Positions 32,936 through 41,642 are shown, counted from the stretch's first letter. The stretch is DNA of 64,000 bases from JAWKIW01 sp046331175 (GCA_046331175.1 JAXLRI010000014.1:77993-141992), one strand, 5' to 3'. The notes: a model not told the origin generated them from the sequence alone. Translations and numbers: made by a program.

Positions 32936-33016
32936 CCCGCAGCCCACCCGGCGCCGCCTCGGGGTGCGATCGGGTCGCCGAGCAGCTGCTGGGGGCCGGA
33001 GTCGTGTGACCGGGGG

Positions 33017-33040
33017 CGAAATGAATGACCACTCATTTCG
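33017..33040. promoter_or_regulatory. TetR operator CGAAATGA-N8-TCATTTCG
   Basis: Perfect 8-bp arms, 11 nt upstream of the TetR ATG. The TGA-x-TCA symmetry is typical of TetR autoregulatory sites. Confidence 0.75.
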
Positions 33041-33050
33041 TATCTCACCC

Positions 33051-33647
33051 ATGGGTCGCATCAAGGGCAGGCGCGCCGAGGACACCCGACAGCAGGTGGT
33101 CGACGGCGCCGCCGAGGCGTTCGCCCGCCACGGCTACGAGGGCGCCCGGGTGAGCGACATCGCCGCCGTCGCCGGCGTGAGCAGCGGCGCCATGGACAAC
33201 CACTTCGGGTCCAAGGCCGACCTCCTGGCCGCCGTGGTCGAGCGCCACGCCTGCGACCAGCTCGACGCCTGGGCGGAGGGGGACACCTCGGGGGGGCTGC
33301 TGGCGATGGTCCAGGAGCACGGCGCCCAGCTGGTCGAGCCGCAACCGGGGTCGGCACTGCTCGTCGAGGTGGTCGCCGCCGCCCGCCGCCACCCCGAGGT
33401 GCTGGCGATCCTCACCCACGAGGCCGGGAGCCGCGAGGAGGTCCTGGCCCAGGCCATCGCCGCCGGCCAGGAGGTCGACGAGGTCGACCCCGCCCTCGAT
33501 CCCCACGCCGTCGCCCGCTTCATGTTCACCGTGGTGCTCGGCGCCGCGGTCGCCCAGGAGGCCGCCCTGCCGGCCGTGCCCGCCGACGCGTGGACGACGC
33601 TGCTCGACCGCGTCATCGCCGCCCTTCGACCCGAGGAACGCCCATGA
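33051..33647 (+). CDS. TetR family regulator
   Basis: 198 residues; start placed at the ATG after the palindrome. 'RRAEDTRQQVVDGAAEAFARHGYEGARVSDIAAVAGVSSGAMDNHFGSKADLLAAVVERH' is the standard TetR DNA-binding domain; the rest is the helical ligand-binding domain. It overlaps the nitroreductase gene by ATGA, so it likely controls its own operon through the site at 33017-33040. The inducer may be a nitro- or quinone-type compound, by inference from the neighbour. Confidence 0.93.
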   Translation: MGRIKGRRAEDTRQQVVDGAAEAFARHGYEGARVSDIAAVAGVSSGAMDNHFGSKADLLAAVVERHACDQLDAWAEGDTSGGLLAMVQEHGAQLVEPQPGSALLVEVVAAARRHPEVLAILTHEAGSREEVLAQAIAAGQEVDEVDPALDPHAVARFMFTVVLGAAVAQEAALPAVPADAWTTLLDRVIAALRPEERP

Positions 33648-34390
33648 CCACGACCACCGACGCCACCACCGCCCCGAGCGGCCCGAACGGTCCGAGCGGC
33701 GACGCCTTCGTCGCGCCGACGATCGAGGAGGTGCGCGAGCGCCTGCGGATGCCGATGGTCGACGCCATGCGCACCCAGCGCGCCGTGCGCCGGCTCCACA
33801 CCGATCCGGTCGACCTCGACCTGGTCTACGAGCTGCTCGAGCTGTCGCTGAAGGCGCCGACCTCGTCGAACACGCAGGACTGGGTGTACATGGTCGTGAC
33901 CGGCCGCGAGCAGAAGGAACGGCTCGCCAAGCTCTACCTCCCCCTCTTCCGCACCTTCGACCCCCTCGTGCGACGGAGCGCCAAGACCGACCAGGAGCGG
34001 CGGGCGATGGCACCGGGGCGCTGGCAGGCCGAGCACTTCGCCGACCTCCCCGTGTTCGTCATCCCTTGCTACCGCACGGGGATGAAGCACCGCTCCGTCG
34101 GGTGGCCCCAGATCTCGGTGTCGTCCTTCTACGGCTCGGTCTACCCGGCCGTGCAGAACCTGCTGCTCGCGTGCGGGGCGGTCGGGCTGGGGGCCTCGCT
34201 GCAGACCCTGCCCATCTGGCTCACCCCCGTCGCCTCGCGCATCCTCGGCCTCCCCAAGGGGCTGCGGCCGGTGTGCGTCATCCCGATCGGCTGGGCCAAG
34301 GGGAGGTACGGGCCCACCACCCGCCGCCCGATCGACGAGGTCGTCCACATCGACCGCTACGGCAACCAGCCGAGCCGCACCTCGGCCTGA
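33644..34390 (+). CDS. Nitroreductase family FMN protein
   Basis: 248 residues. 'MRTQRAVRRLHTDPVDLDLVYELLELSLKAPTSSNTQDWVYMVV' is the FMN-binding start of nitroreductases, and 'YPAVQNLLLACGAVGLGASLQTLP...LGLPKGLRPVCVIPIGWAKG' the conserved C-terminal half. It reduces nitro groups, quinones or similar with NAD(P)H in the cytoplasm. Translationally coupled to the TetR gene. Confidence 0.9.
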   Translation: MTTTTDATTAPSGPNGPSGDAFVAPTIEEVRERLRMPMVDAMRTQRAVRRLHTDPVDLDLVYELLELSLKAPTSSNTQDWVYMVVTGREQKERLAKLYLPLFRTFDPLVRRSAKTDQERRAMAPGRWQAEHFADLPVFVIPCYRTGMKHRSVGWPQISVSSFYGSVYPAVQNLLLACGAVGLGASLQTLPIWLTPVASRILGLPKGLRPVCVIPIGWAKGRYGPTTRRPIDEVVHIDRYGNQPSRTSA

Positions 34391-34545
34391 CGACGCGCCG
34401 GCCAACTCGCCGGGCCGGCCGTCCGCGCACCTCGCTCGGTCCGACCCGGTGGTGTCGCGGCTCGCTACGGTGACCCCACAGCCGACCGCCCCAGGCCCTC
34501 GAGCGGCGCGAGACCCGGTGGCGAACCCGAAGGAGGGGAACCCCC

Positions 34546-35133
34546 ATGCGCAGGTCCGCGGGCACGCTCGTCGTCACCGCCATCGTCCTCGGCGGGGCCG
34601 CGGCCGGGTGCGGCAGCCACGACAGCGCGAGCGGTCACGGTGCGTCGGCCACCACGACGCCGGCGGGGCGCACCATCGCCGTGACGATGACCGACAACGC
34701 CTTCCAGCCGACCTCGTTCCGGGTCGCCAAGGGCGAGACGGTGACGTTCACCTTCACCAACGATGGGAAGGTGACCCACGAGGCGGTCCTCGGCGACGAG
34801 GCCGCCCAGATGGACCACCACCGACAGATGACCGGGACGACGGGGACGACGGACCACCACGGCGCCACGACCGGATCGACCGGGGCGATGGACCACCACG
34901 CCGCCATGGCCGACGGCGGCGACGCGGACCACCACCGCAAGAGCGACTCCACCGCTCCGTCGGGATCCGGCCACGCCGGCGGCGCGATGCACGACGACGA
35001 CGCCGTCACGGTGGAGCCGGGACGATCGGGATCGATCACCCACACCTTCAGCGAGTCCGGCACCTACCTCATCGGCTGCCACGAACCCGGCCACTGGGAG
35101 GCCGGCATGAAGGCCACCGTCGAGGTGCCCTGA
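34546..35133 (+). CDS. Cupredoxin-domain copper lipoprotein with His/Met insert
   Basis: 195 residues; ATG with GAAGGAGGGGAA upstream. A lipobox ('GGAAAGC') gives a lipid-anchored protein. The cupredoxin fold is split by an insert of about 80 residues rich in 'MDHH', 'TDHH' and 'HRK' motifs. Type 1 copper ligands are visible: His in 'KVTHEAV' and Cys, His and Met in 'IGCHEPGHWEAGM'. Likely an extracytoplasmic copper carrier or sink. It precedes the copper-responsive DUF302-MCO operon. Confidence 0.9.
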   Translation: MRRSAGTLVVTAIVLGGAAAGCGSHDSASGHGASATTTPAGRTIAVTMTDNAFQPTSFRVAKGETVTFTFTNDGKVTHEAVLGDEAAQMDHHRQMTGTTGTTDHHGATTGSTGAMDHHAAMADGGDADHHRKSDSTAPSGSGHAGGAMHDDDAVTVEPGRSGSITHTFSESGTYLIGCHEPGHWEAGMKATVEVP

Positions 35134-35167
35134 ACGGTCGCGTGGCGGTCGACCGGCGTCGGTTCTC

Positions 35168-35183
35168 ATACCCCTAGGGGTAT
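35168..35183. promoter_or_regulatory. CsoR-type copper operator
   Basis: Perfect 16-bp palindrome ATACCCCTAGGGGTAT, 33 nt before the DUF302 start. This is the G/C-tract palindrome recognised by CsoR/RcnR-family repressors, fitting a copper operon. No csoR gene is in the window. Confidence 0.75.
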
Positions 35184-35216
35184 CGTGGTCCCATCCCCGG
35201 ACGACAGGAGCCGACG

Positions 35217-35612
35217 ATGGACGCGATCGAGACCGTGGTGCCCAGCACGCTCGACGAGGCCGAGGCGGCCGTGCGCGCCGCCCTCGCCGAGCACGGCTTC
35301 GGCGTCCTCACCGAGATCGATGTGGCGGCGACGCTGCGCGCCAAGCTTGGCGTCGACCGCCCTCCACTGAAGATCCTCGGCGCCTGCAACCCGAACCTCG
35401 CCGACCAGGCCCTGCAGATCGACCCGTCGGTGGCCCTGGTCCTGCCGTGCAACGTGGTCCTCACCCCGGCCGAGGGCGGCGGCACCACCGTGTCGGTCGT
35501 CGACCCCCGCCGACTGATGGACGATCCGGCGTTCGCTGAGCTGGCCGACGATGCCGCCGCCCGACTCCGGGCCGCACTGGAGGGTGCCGCGGCTGCGCCC
35601 CCGTCGCCATGA
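35217..35612 (+). CDS. DUF302 family protein
   Basis: 131 residues. 'VPSTLDEAEAAVRAALAEHGFGVLTEIDVAATLRAKLGVDRPPLKILGACNPNLADQALQIDPSVALVLPCNVVL' is a complete DUF302 domain. Family members occur with copper and other metal-resistance genes; some may bind metals or nucleotides, but the activity is unknown. It is first in the operon after the CsoR-type site and overlaps the multicopper oxidase by ATGA. Confidence 0.92.
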   Translation: MDAIETVVPSTLDEAEAAVRAALAEHGFGVLTEIDVAATLRAKLGVDRPPLKILGACNPNLADQALQIDPSVALVLPCNVVLTPAEGGGTTVSVVDPRRLMDDPAFAELADDAAARLRAALEGAAAAPPSP

Positions 35613-37111
35613 CCCCGGCACCGAGGTTGACCCGGCGGGCCGCGCTCGGCCTCTTCGGGGCCGGCACGGCGTCCGTCGTGCTGGCGGGCTGCGGCCTCGG
35701 CGACGGTGACGCCGCCGCGCCCACCGGTCCGACGGGCTCGACCACGCCCTCTGCCGGCGGCGCGCTCCCCGTCCCGACCGAGCTCCGCAGCACCGGTGGC
35801 CTGCTCGACGTCGATCTGGTGGCGGCGCCGGTGCAGCTGCCGTGGGGGGACCGCACGCGGTACGCACTCGCCTTCAACGGCGCCGTTCCCGGCCCCACGT
35901 TGCGCGTCCACCCCGGCGACACCCTCCGCATCACCCTGCGCAACGAGCTCGGCGAGCCGACCAACCTGCACACCCACGGGCTCCACGTCTCGCCGGAGGG
36001 AACCGGCGACGACGTGTTCGTGATGGTCGATCCCGGTGGAAGCCACCGCTACGAGTACCAGATCCCCGCCGACCACCCACCAGGTCTGTTCTGGTACCAC
36101 CCACACCACCACGGCACGGTCGCCGGCCAGGTCTCGGCCGGGATGGCGGGGGCCATCGTGGTGGACGACGGCACGACCATCCCGGCGACCGAGCGGATCC
36201 TCGTCCTGTCCGACCCTCGGATCGGGTCCACCGCCGCCGTGCTCGACGCCTCGGCCGCCGAGCGCCAGCAGGGCCGGGAGGGCGACGCGATCCTCGTCAA
36301 CGGGGCTCCGTCTCCCACGGTCGAGGCGGCGGCGGGCTCCACCGAGCGATGGCGGATCCTGAACGCCAGCCCGTCGCGCTTCTACCGGCTGCGCACCGGG
36401 GCGACGATGACCCAGATCGGCACCGACCAGGGGCCCCTCGATCAGGCTCGCTCGGTCGACGAGCTGCTGCTGGTCCCCGGCCAGCGCGCCGACCTGTTGG
36501 TGCCCGTCGGCACCGACCCGCTGACGCTGGCCACCGAGCCGGTCGAGCGCGGCGGGATGGGCGGCCGTGGAACGGGTGGCATGGGCGGCATGGGTGGCAT
36601 GGGCCGACGCAACGGCTCGGGCTCGACCACGTCATCGGCCGGCACGACGACCCTGCTCACCGTCCGGCCGAGCGGGACCGCGCCGCCCGACACGACGGCC
36701 CCGACGACGCTCCCGGCCCCGCCGCGCCCCTCGGTCGAACGGATCGATCGTCGGCGGACGGTCTCCCTCGGCGCCATGGGGATGGGCGCCGGCCAGCTCG
36801 TCATCGACGGCCGCAGCTTCTCCCCAGACCGGATCGACACGACCGCGCAGCTCGGCACCGTCGAGGAGTGGACGCTCACCAACGACTCGATGATGGACCA
36901 CCCGTTCCACATCCACGTGTGGCCCTTCGTCGTGACCGAGCGCTCCGACGGCACCCCCGATCCCGGCTGGCGGGACACGGTCGACGTGCCCGCCGGCGGT
37001 TCGGTGACCGTGCGCATCCCGTTCACGGACCTCGGTGGCACCACCGTGTACCACTGCCACATCCTCGACCACGAGGACCTCGGCATGATGGCCACGATCC
37101 GCGCCACCTGA
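35609..37111 (+). CDS. Multicopper oxidase, Met-rich (CueO/laccase-like)
   Basis: 500 residues. 'LTRRAALGLFGAGTASVVLAGC' combines a Tat-type twin Arg with a lipobox. All copper motifs are present: 'NLHTHGLH', 'FWYHPHHHG', 'HPFHIHVWPF' and 'TVYHCHILDHEDLGMM', giving the type 1 site and trinuclear cluster. A Gly/Met-rich insert ('GMGGRGTGGMGGMGGMG') near residue 315 resembles the Cu(I)-binding loop of CueO. It should oxidise Cu(I) outside the membrane. Coupled to DUF302 under copper control. Confidence 0.95.
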   Translation: MTPAPRLTRRAALGLFGAGTASVVLAGCGLGDGDAAAPTGPTGSTTPSAGGALPVPTELRSTGGLLDVDLVAAPVQLPWGDRTRYALAFNGAVPGPTLRVHPGDTLRITLRNELGEPTNLHTHGLHVSPEGTGDDVFVMVDPGGSHRYEYQIPADHPPGLFWYHPHHHGTVAGQVSAGMAGAIVVDDGTTIPATERILVLSDPRIGSTAAVLDASAAERQQGREGDAILVNGAPSPTVEAAAGSTERWRILNASPSRFYRLRTGATMTQIGTDQGPLDQARSVDELLLVPGQRADLLVPVGTDPLTLATEPVERGGMGGRGTGGMGGMGGMGRRNGSGSTTSSAGTTTLLTVRPSGTAPPDTTAPTTLPAPPRPSVERIDRRRTVSLGAMGMGAGQLVIDGRSFSPDRIDTTAQLGTVEEWTLTNDSMMDHPFHIHVWPFVVTERSDGTPDPGWRDTVDVPAGGSVTVRIPFTDLGGTTVYHCHILDHEDLGMMATIRAT

Positions 37112-37249
37112 CGACGCCATCGACCTGGGTCAGATCACAGCAGGTTGCTGCTCGACACCTCGCTCGCCGACCTCGCCCGCGGGGCGACCGCCGCCGTGAC
37201 GACGTCGCCCTGCCCTAGGCTGCGGCGACTCGACGAGAGGGGGCGGACG

Positions 37250-37696
37250 GTGACCGACAAGAGCTCGTTCAGCGAGGACGACTGGAAGGTCCTGCGGGAC
37301 GTGCCGATCTTCAGCGCATCGCTCCTCCTGCGGGTCGGGCCGCGCAACATGGTGTCGGCGGTGCACGAGGTGGAGGCGGGCAAGAAGGTCCTCAAGCACG
37401 CCGAGGGCTACGGCGAGGCCGACCCGCTGATCGCCGAGCTGGCGAAGGCGGCCAAGGGCCAGATGGCGCGGTGGGACGGCCAGCGGGCGAGCGCCCACAA
37501 GGGCGCCGAGGCGACCGAGTCGATGCTCGGCCTCCTCACGAAGGCCAACGCCATCCTCGACACCATCCCGCCCGCCGAGGCGGCCGGGGTCCGGAAGTGG
37601 TACGTCGCCATCGCCGAGGCGGTCCCCGACGGCACGAAGCACGCCACCGACGCCGAGCGCGAGATGCTCGACCGCATCACCGCCATCTTCCAGTGA
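37250..37696 (+). CDS. Conserved helical protein, unknown
   Basis: 148 residues from a GTG after GAGAGGGGGCGGACG. All-helical, with 'SFSEDDWKVLRDVPIFSASLLLRVGPRNMVSAVHEVEAGKKVLKHAEGYGEADPLIAELAKAA' and a second helical half. No family recognised; the layout recalls TerB-like or tellurium-related helical proteins but no motif supports that. Coupled by GTGA to the serine-hydrolase gene downstream. Confidence 0.75.
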   Translation: MTDKSSFSEDDWKVLRDVPIFSASLLLRVGPRNMVSAVHEVEAGKKVLKHAEGYGEADPLIAELAKAAKGQMARWDGQRASAHKGAEATESMLGLLTKANAILDTIPPAEAAGVRKWYVAIAEAVPDGTKHATDAEREMLDRITAIFQ

Positions 37697-38910
37697 CCGA
37701 GCGGCCGTCGCCCGACGACGGTCCGTCGGCGCCACCATCGCTCGACGTCGACCGCACCATCGGAGCCGAGCTCCCGGCCTCGGCCACCGCTCCACTCGCG
37801 GCCACCGCGGTCGAGCCGCTCGACGCGGCCGCCCGCACCGCGTTCGCCGACTGCACCGGCACGCCGGGCGCGGTCGTCGGGGTGCGCACCCCCGCCGGCA
37901 CCTGGACCACGGCCTACGGGCTGGCCGACCCCGACGCCGGGACGCCGATGGCCACCGACGTTCACCTGCGCGTCGGTTCGGTCACCAAGACCTTCGTCGC
38001 CACCGTGCTCCTGCAGCTCGTCGCCGAAGGTCGCCTCTCCCTCGACGCACCGATCGCCGACTTCGTCGACGACGTCCCCTCCGGCGATCAGATCAGCCTC
38101 GGGCTGCTCGCCTCGATGCGCAGCGGCATCGCCAACTACCTCGCCAACGCCCCCTTCGTCGGGCGAGTCGTCGCCGATCCCACCGCGGCCTTCTCCCCCA
38201 CCGAGATGGTCGAGGCCGGGCTGTCCGTCCCCGCCTCGTTCGCCCCCGACGCCGCCTTCGAGTACTCGAACACCAACTACATCCTCTTGGGCCTGGTGCT
38301 CGAACAGGTGACCGGCGACGACCTGGGCGTCCTGCTCCGGTCGCGCATCTTCGAGCCGCTCGGCCTGTCCGCGACGTCGTGGCCCGGCGACTCGGCGGCG
38401 CTGCCCGAGCCGTCCGCCCGCGGGTTCACCGTGTCGGTGCCGCCGGCGACGCCCGACCACCCGGTCGACACCACCGCCTGGAACCCGTCGTGGGGCGGCG
38501 CCGCCGGCGCGCTCATCTCCACCGTCGACGACCTGCTGACCTACGGCCGAGCGCTCGTCACCGGCCAGCGGCTGCTCGACGATGCGGCGCAGGCGGCCCG
38601 GCTGCGGTCGTTCCGACCGGCCTCGGGGCTCGGCCCCAACGTCGACTACGGCGTGGGGCTGATGGCGATCGACGGGTGGATCGGGCACTCCGGCGACATC
38701 CCCGGATACCGCGCCGCGACGTACCACCAGCCGGCATCGGACACCACGCTCGTCGTGCTCACGAACAGCGACATCGTGGCCGGCCGCTGTCCCGCCCCGA
38801 TGGCGGCGACCACCATCGCCACCGACGCGGTGTGCAAGGCGCCGACCGCCCGCATCTTCGACGACGTGGCAACCGCGCTCGGCATCCCGACCGAGACCCC
38901 GCACCCCTGA
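37693..38910 (+). CDS. Beta-lactamase-fold hydrolase without export signal
   Basis: 405 residues. The same fold as the lipoprotein at 25269: 'VGSVTKTF', 'YSNTN', 'GHSGD', and long stretches align between the two, so they are paralogues. The GTG start overlaps the upstream stop, and no signal peptide or lipobox is present, so this copy is predicted to be cytoplasmic or exported in another way. It may hydrolyse an ester or amide. Followed by an 8-bp repeat array. Confidence 0.88.
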   Translation: MTERPSPDDGPSAPPSLDVDRTIGAELPASATAPLAATAVEPLDAAARTAFADCTGTPGAVVGVRTPAGTWTTAYGLADPDAGTPMATDVHLRVGSVTKTFVATVLLQLVAEGRLSLDAPIADFVDDVPSGDQISLGLLASMRSGIANYLANAPFVGRVVADPTAAFSPTEMVEAGLSVPASFAPDAAFEYSNTNYILLGLVLEQVTGDDLGVLLRSRIFEPLGLSATSWPGDSAALPEPSARGFTVSVPPATPDHPVDTTAWNPSWGGAAGALISTVDDLLTYGRALVTGQRLLDDAAQAARLRSFRPASGLGPNVDYGVGLMAIDGWIGHSGDIPGYRAATYHQPASDTTLVVLTNSDIVAGRCPAPMAATTIATDAVCKAPTARIFDDVATALGIPTETPHP

Positions 38911-38940
38911 CCCCCCCACACGAGCCCGCGACGCCGCCGC

Positions 38941-39012
38941 GCCGGCGGGCCGGCGGGCCGGCGGGCCGGCGGGCCGGCGGGCCGGCGGGCCGGCGGGCCG
39001 GTGGGCCGGTGA
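38941..39012. repeat. 8-bp tandem repeat GCCGGCGG, about 8-9 copies
   Basis: A self-complementary G/C array filling the space between convergent genes (stops at 38910 and 39016), with the last units changed to GTGGGCCG. It could act as a transcription barrier; its length is likely unstable. Confidence 0.85.
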
Positions 39013-39015
39013 CGA

Positions 39016-40104
39016 TCAGACCGGCGATCCGGCCGTGGCCCACTCGCCGAAGAAGCCCCGGAACGCCGCGGCGAACGGCTCCGACCACGGGTGGGCCACC
39101 GCCTCGGGCAGCGAGGTGCCGACCGGCGCGTCACCGATGTCGCGCAGGATGTGGTGCATGTCGGGGATCACCGCCAGCTCGGCGACGCCGTCGGCGAACG
39201 ACGCCGCCAACGTCCCGACGCCTTCGCCGCCGGGCTCGGCGAGCGGGGTGTTGAAGTCCTTGGTGCCGACCGTGACGAGCGTCGGCACCCGCACCTGCGG
39301 CGCCAGGGCCGGCGGGTCGAGGCGATCGGCGGTCTGGCCCAGCCGACCCCACCGCTCGCCGTAGAGGGTCGCCTGGATGAGCTGCTGCGCATCGGCGATC
39401 GGCGACGCAGCGTCGGGGAAGGGCGGCGGCTCCGGCGCCGGGAACGGCGGCTCGGTGGTCCGCAGGGTGGTCACCCCTCGGTCGACCCAGGCGAGGAGCG
39501 CCCCGAACACGTCGTCGGCGAGCCCGAGCGCCTGCAGCCGCTCGACCACCTGCCGGCGTCCCTCGTCGAACAGCCGGCGGTAGCCGGGTTCGACCATCGC
39601 CAGTCGGGACGCCGCCGGCGCGCCCTGCGGGTCGACCACGACGGCCAGCGCGATGCAGGCCCCCTCGCTGTGGCCGACGAGGGCCAGCCGGTCGGCGTCG
39701 ATGCCGGGCTGATCGGCCAGGAAGGCGAGGGCGTCGCGTGCCGGCTGGACGTACGCGTCGGCAAAGTCCATGGCCTGCAGCTCGGGCGAGCCGAACGGTG
39801 CCGGCCCGGTGCCACCGACGCCGAGCTTGTCGTAGCGCAGCGTGGCGATGCCGAGCTCGCTCAGCTGGTCGGCCAGCCACCGGAGGCTGTCGATCCGCAG
39901 GTCGCCCAGCGGGCCCGGCACGTCCGCGTTCTCGTCGCGGTCCACCGGCCCGCTCCCGGCGACGAGCACGGCGGCGGCCACCGGAGCGGTGCCGGCCGCC
40001 GTCGCCACTGCGTCGGCCGCCGGGGTGCGAAGGCTGGCCGCCACGTCCACGCCACCGCTGCGAAACATCACCTCGACATCGGACTGGATCACCGGATCCG
40101 CCAC
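39016..40104 (-). CDS. Alpha/beta hydrolase
   Basis: About 362 residues from the GTG at 40104; an ATG at 40068 would trim residues that appear to belong to the first beta strand ('DVEVMFRSGGVDVAASLRTP'). Oxyanion region 'AAVLVAGSGPVDRDEN', nucleophile elbow 'LALVGHSEGACIA', acid 'VTVGTKDFNTPL' and 'PDMHHILRDIG' for the His. This is the dienelactone-hydrolase/acyl-esterase-like layout. No signal peptide. Substrate unknown. Confidence 0.88.
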   Translation of the reverse strand: MADPVIQSDVEVMFRSGGVDVAASLRTPAADAVATAAGTAPVAAAVLVAGSGPVDRDENADVPGPLGDLRIDSLRWLADQLSELGIATLRYDKLGVGGTGPAPFGSPELQAMDFADAYVQPARDALAFLADQPGIDADRLALVGHSEGACIALAVVVDPQGAPAASRLAMVEPGYRRLFDEGRRQVVERLQALGLADDVFGALLAWVDRGVTTLRTTEPPFPAPEPPPFPDAASPIADAQQLIQATLYGERWGRLGQTADRLDPPALAPQVRVPTLVTVGTKDFNTPLAEPGGEGVGTLAASFADGVAELAVIPDMHHILRDIGDAPVGTSLPEAVAHPWSEPFAAAFRGFFGEWATAGSPV

Positions 40105-40263
40105 CCCCTCGTCGGCCGAGCCTTCATCTTGTCCGAGGCGTCGGCCTCCGAGCGGAACCTGCACCAGGGCGGCCGGCGGTGCCGCGCGGGCCGGGGGCCG
40201 ACCCTCGGTTCCGCGTCACCCGCCGGCGTTGCCCGGCATCGAGGTCGGGGCCACCTGGTGCCG

Positions 40264-40701
40264 TCAGCCCTCCGGCGCCAGATCGACGATCGCCCGACCG
40301 GTCTCGGGGTCGAACGGCACCGACTCGTGGTCGTGCACGATCCGCCACGTGCCGTCGACCCGACGGAGACCCAGCGTCGCCCGCACCCACATGTCGACCT
40401 CGTCGCCGGACTGCAGCGTCCCCTGCACGTTGTAGACGAACGAGCAGAACCCGAGGTCGCCCTCGGCCGTGACGTCGAGCTCGTCGACGCGGTAGCCGAT
40501 GTCGGACCGGTAGCCGTCGAACCACTGCTGGGTCTTCTCGATCACCGGCCCCGGCCCCCGCCGCAGCAGCGGTGGCAGGACGTCGAAGGTCACGACGTCG
40601 TCGTGATGGCGGGCGGCCAGCGGCGCAGGGTCCTTGGCCCGCACCGCCTGCACCCGCTCCTCGACCACGGCCCGGATCTGCTGCTCCGACGACTCGTCCA
40701 T
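40264..40701 (-). CDS. NTF2/SnoaL-like protein
   Basis: 145 residues, the usual size for the cone-shaped NTF2-like fold. 'SEQQIRAVVEERVQAVRAKDPAPLAARHHDDVVTFDVLPPL' and 'FVYNVQGTLQSGDEVDMWVRATLGLRRVDGTWRIVHDHESVPFDPETGRAIVDL' are typical of the SgcJ/DUF4440-type branch. Members are small-molecule isomerases, dehydratases or binding proteins. A GGGTAG box lies about 75 nt upstream. A short remnant like its 3' end occurs at 45140-45190. Confidence 0.85.
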   Translation of the reverse strand: MDESSEQQIRAVVEERVQAVRAKDPAPLAARHHDDVVTFDVLPPLLRRGPGPVIEKTQQWFDGYRSDIGYRVDELDVTAEGDLGFCSFVYNVQGTLQSGDEVDMWVRATLGLRRVDGTWRIVHDHESVPFDPETGRAIVDLAPEG

Positions 40702-40773
40702 GCCGACACCTCGCTGGGCTCGTCGACGGCGGAGCCCGGCTGGCCGGGTGCCGTCGCGGTGGGTGACCAGGCC

Positions 40774-40779
40774 CTACCC
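40774..40779 (-). promoter_or_regulatory. Candidate SigF -10 box for the NTF2-like gene
   Basis: GGGTAG about 72 nt upstream of the ATG at 40701. No clear -35, so the assignment is weak. Confidence 0.3.
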
Positions 40780-40805
40780 AGCACCGCCCGTCGGCGTGCC
40801 GGCTG

Positions 40806-41642
40806 TCAGCTCGCAGGAACGCAGCGGTTGGTGATCTCGCCGATGCCCTCGATCCACGACACGAGCGTCTCGCCGGGCTGCAGGAACCGGGCGGGTTGGC
40901 TGGTGATCCCCACACCGGCCGGCGTGCCGGTGAAGACGACGTCGCCCGGCAGGAGGGGGCAGACGGCGGACAGCTCGGCCACCAGCTGCGGGACCGAGAA
41001 GATGAGGTCGCTGGTGCGGGCGTCCTGCACGACGTCGCCGTCGATCGAGCAGCCGAGGGCGAGGTCGTCGCGGTCGGGCACCTCGTCGGGGGTGACCAGC
41101 CAGGGCCCCATCGGGCCGTAGCCCCGGCGGGACTTGCCGAGCGAGAACTGGGAGGCGGCGGCGAACTGCAGGGTGCGGTCGCTGATGTCCTGGCCGACGG
41201 TGAGGCCGGCGACGTGGTCCCACCCGTCGGCCTCGGCCACGCGGTCGGCGTGCCGACCGATGACGGCGACCAGCTCGACCTCCCAGTCGATGGTGCCGTT
41301 GACGATCTCGACGTCAGCGAACGGGCCGGCCAAAGAGGCGGGGAACTTCGTGAACGCGGCGGGGACCTCGGGGATCGCCATGCCCGACTCCTCGGCGTGG
41401 CTGCGGTAGTTGAGGCCGATGGCGAACACCTGACGGGGCCGGGGGACGGGGTTGCCGAGCGCGGCGGGATCGAGTGGCGCCGTGCCGGCGGTGACGCCGG
41501 CGGCGAAGGCGACGAAGGCGTCCCAGTCGTCGTAGAGGGACATCGGGTCCGGGCCGAATCGGCCGTCCGAGGCGGCGGCGATGTCGGCGATCTCGTCCCC
41601 GAGGACGAGGACGGCCCGGTCGGCGACGGTGGCGATCTTCAC
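40806..41642 (-). CDS. Fumarylacetoacetate-hydrolase family enzyme
   Basis: 278 residues from a GTG with AAGGAG upstream. 'VFAIGLNYRSHAEESG', 'FTKFPASLAGPFADVEI', 'DWEVELVAVIGRHADRV' and 'PLLPGDVVFTGTPAGVG' are the conserved blocks, with the metal-binding Glu and Asp residues present. In ring-cleavage pathways these enzymes hydrate, isomerise or hydrolyse the ring-fission product. Last gene of the ring-cleavage operon. Confidence 0.92.
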   Translation of the reverse strand: MKIATVADRAVLVLGDEIADIAAASDGRFGPDPMSLYDDWDAFVAFAAGVTAGTAPLDPAALGNPVPRPRQVFAIGLNYRSHAEESGMAIPEVPAAFTKFPASLAGPFADVEIVNGTIDWEVELVAVIGRHADRVAEADGWDHVAGLTVGQDISDRTLQFAAASQFSLGKSRRGYGPMGPWLVTPDEVPDRDDLALGCSIDGDVVQDARTSDLIFSVPQLVAELSAVCPLLPGDVVFTGTPAGVGITSQPARFLQPGETLVSWIEGIGEITNRCVPAS

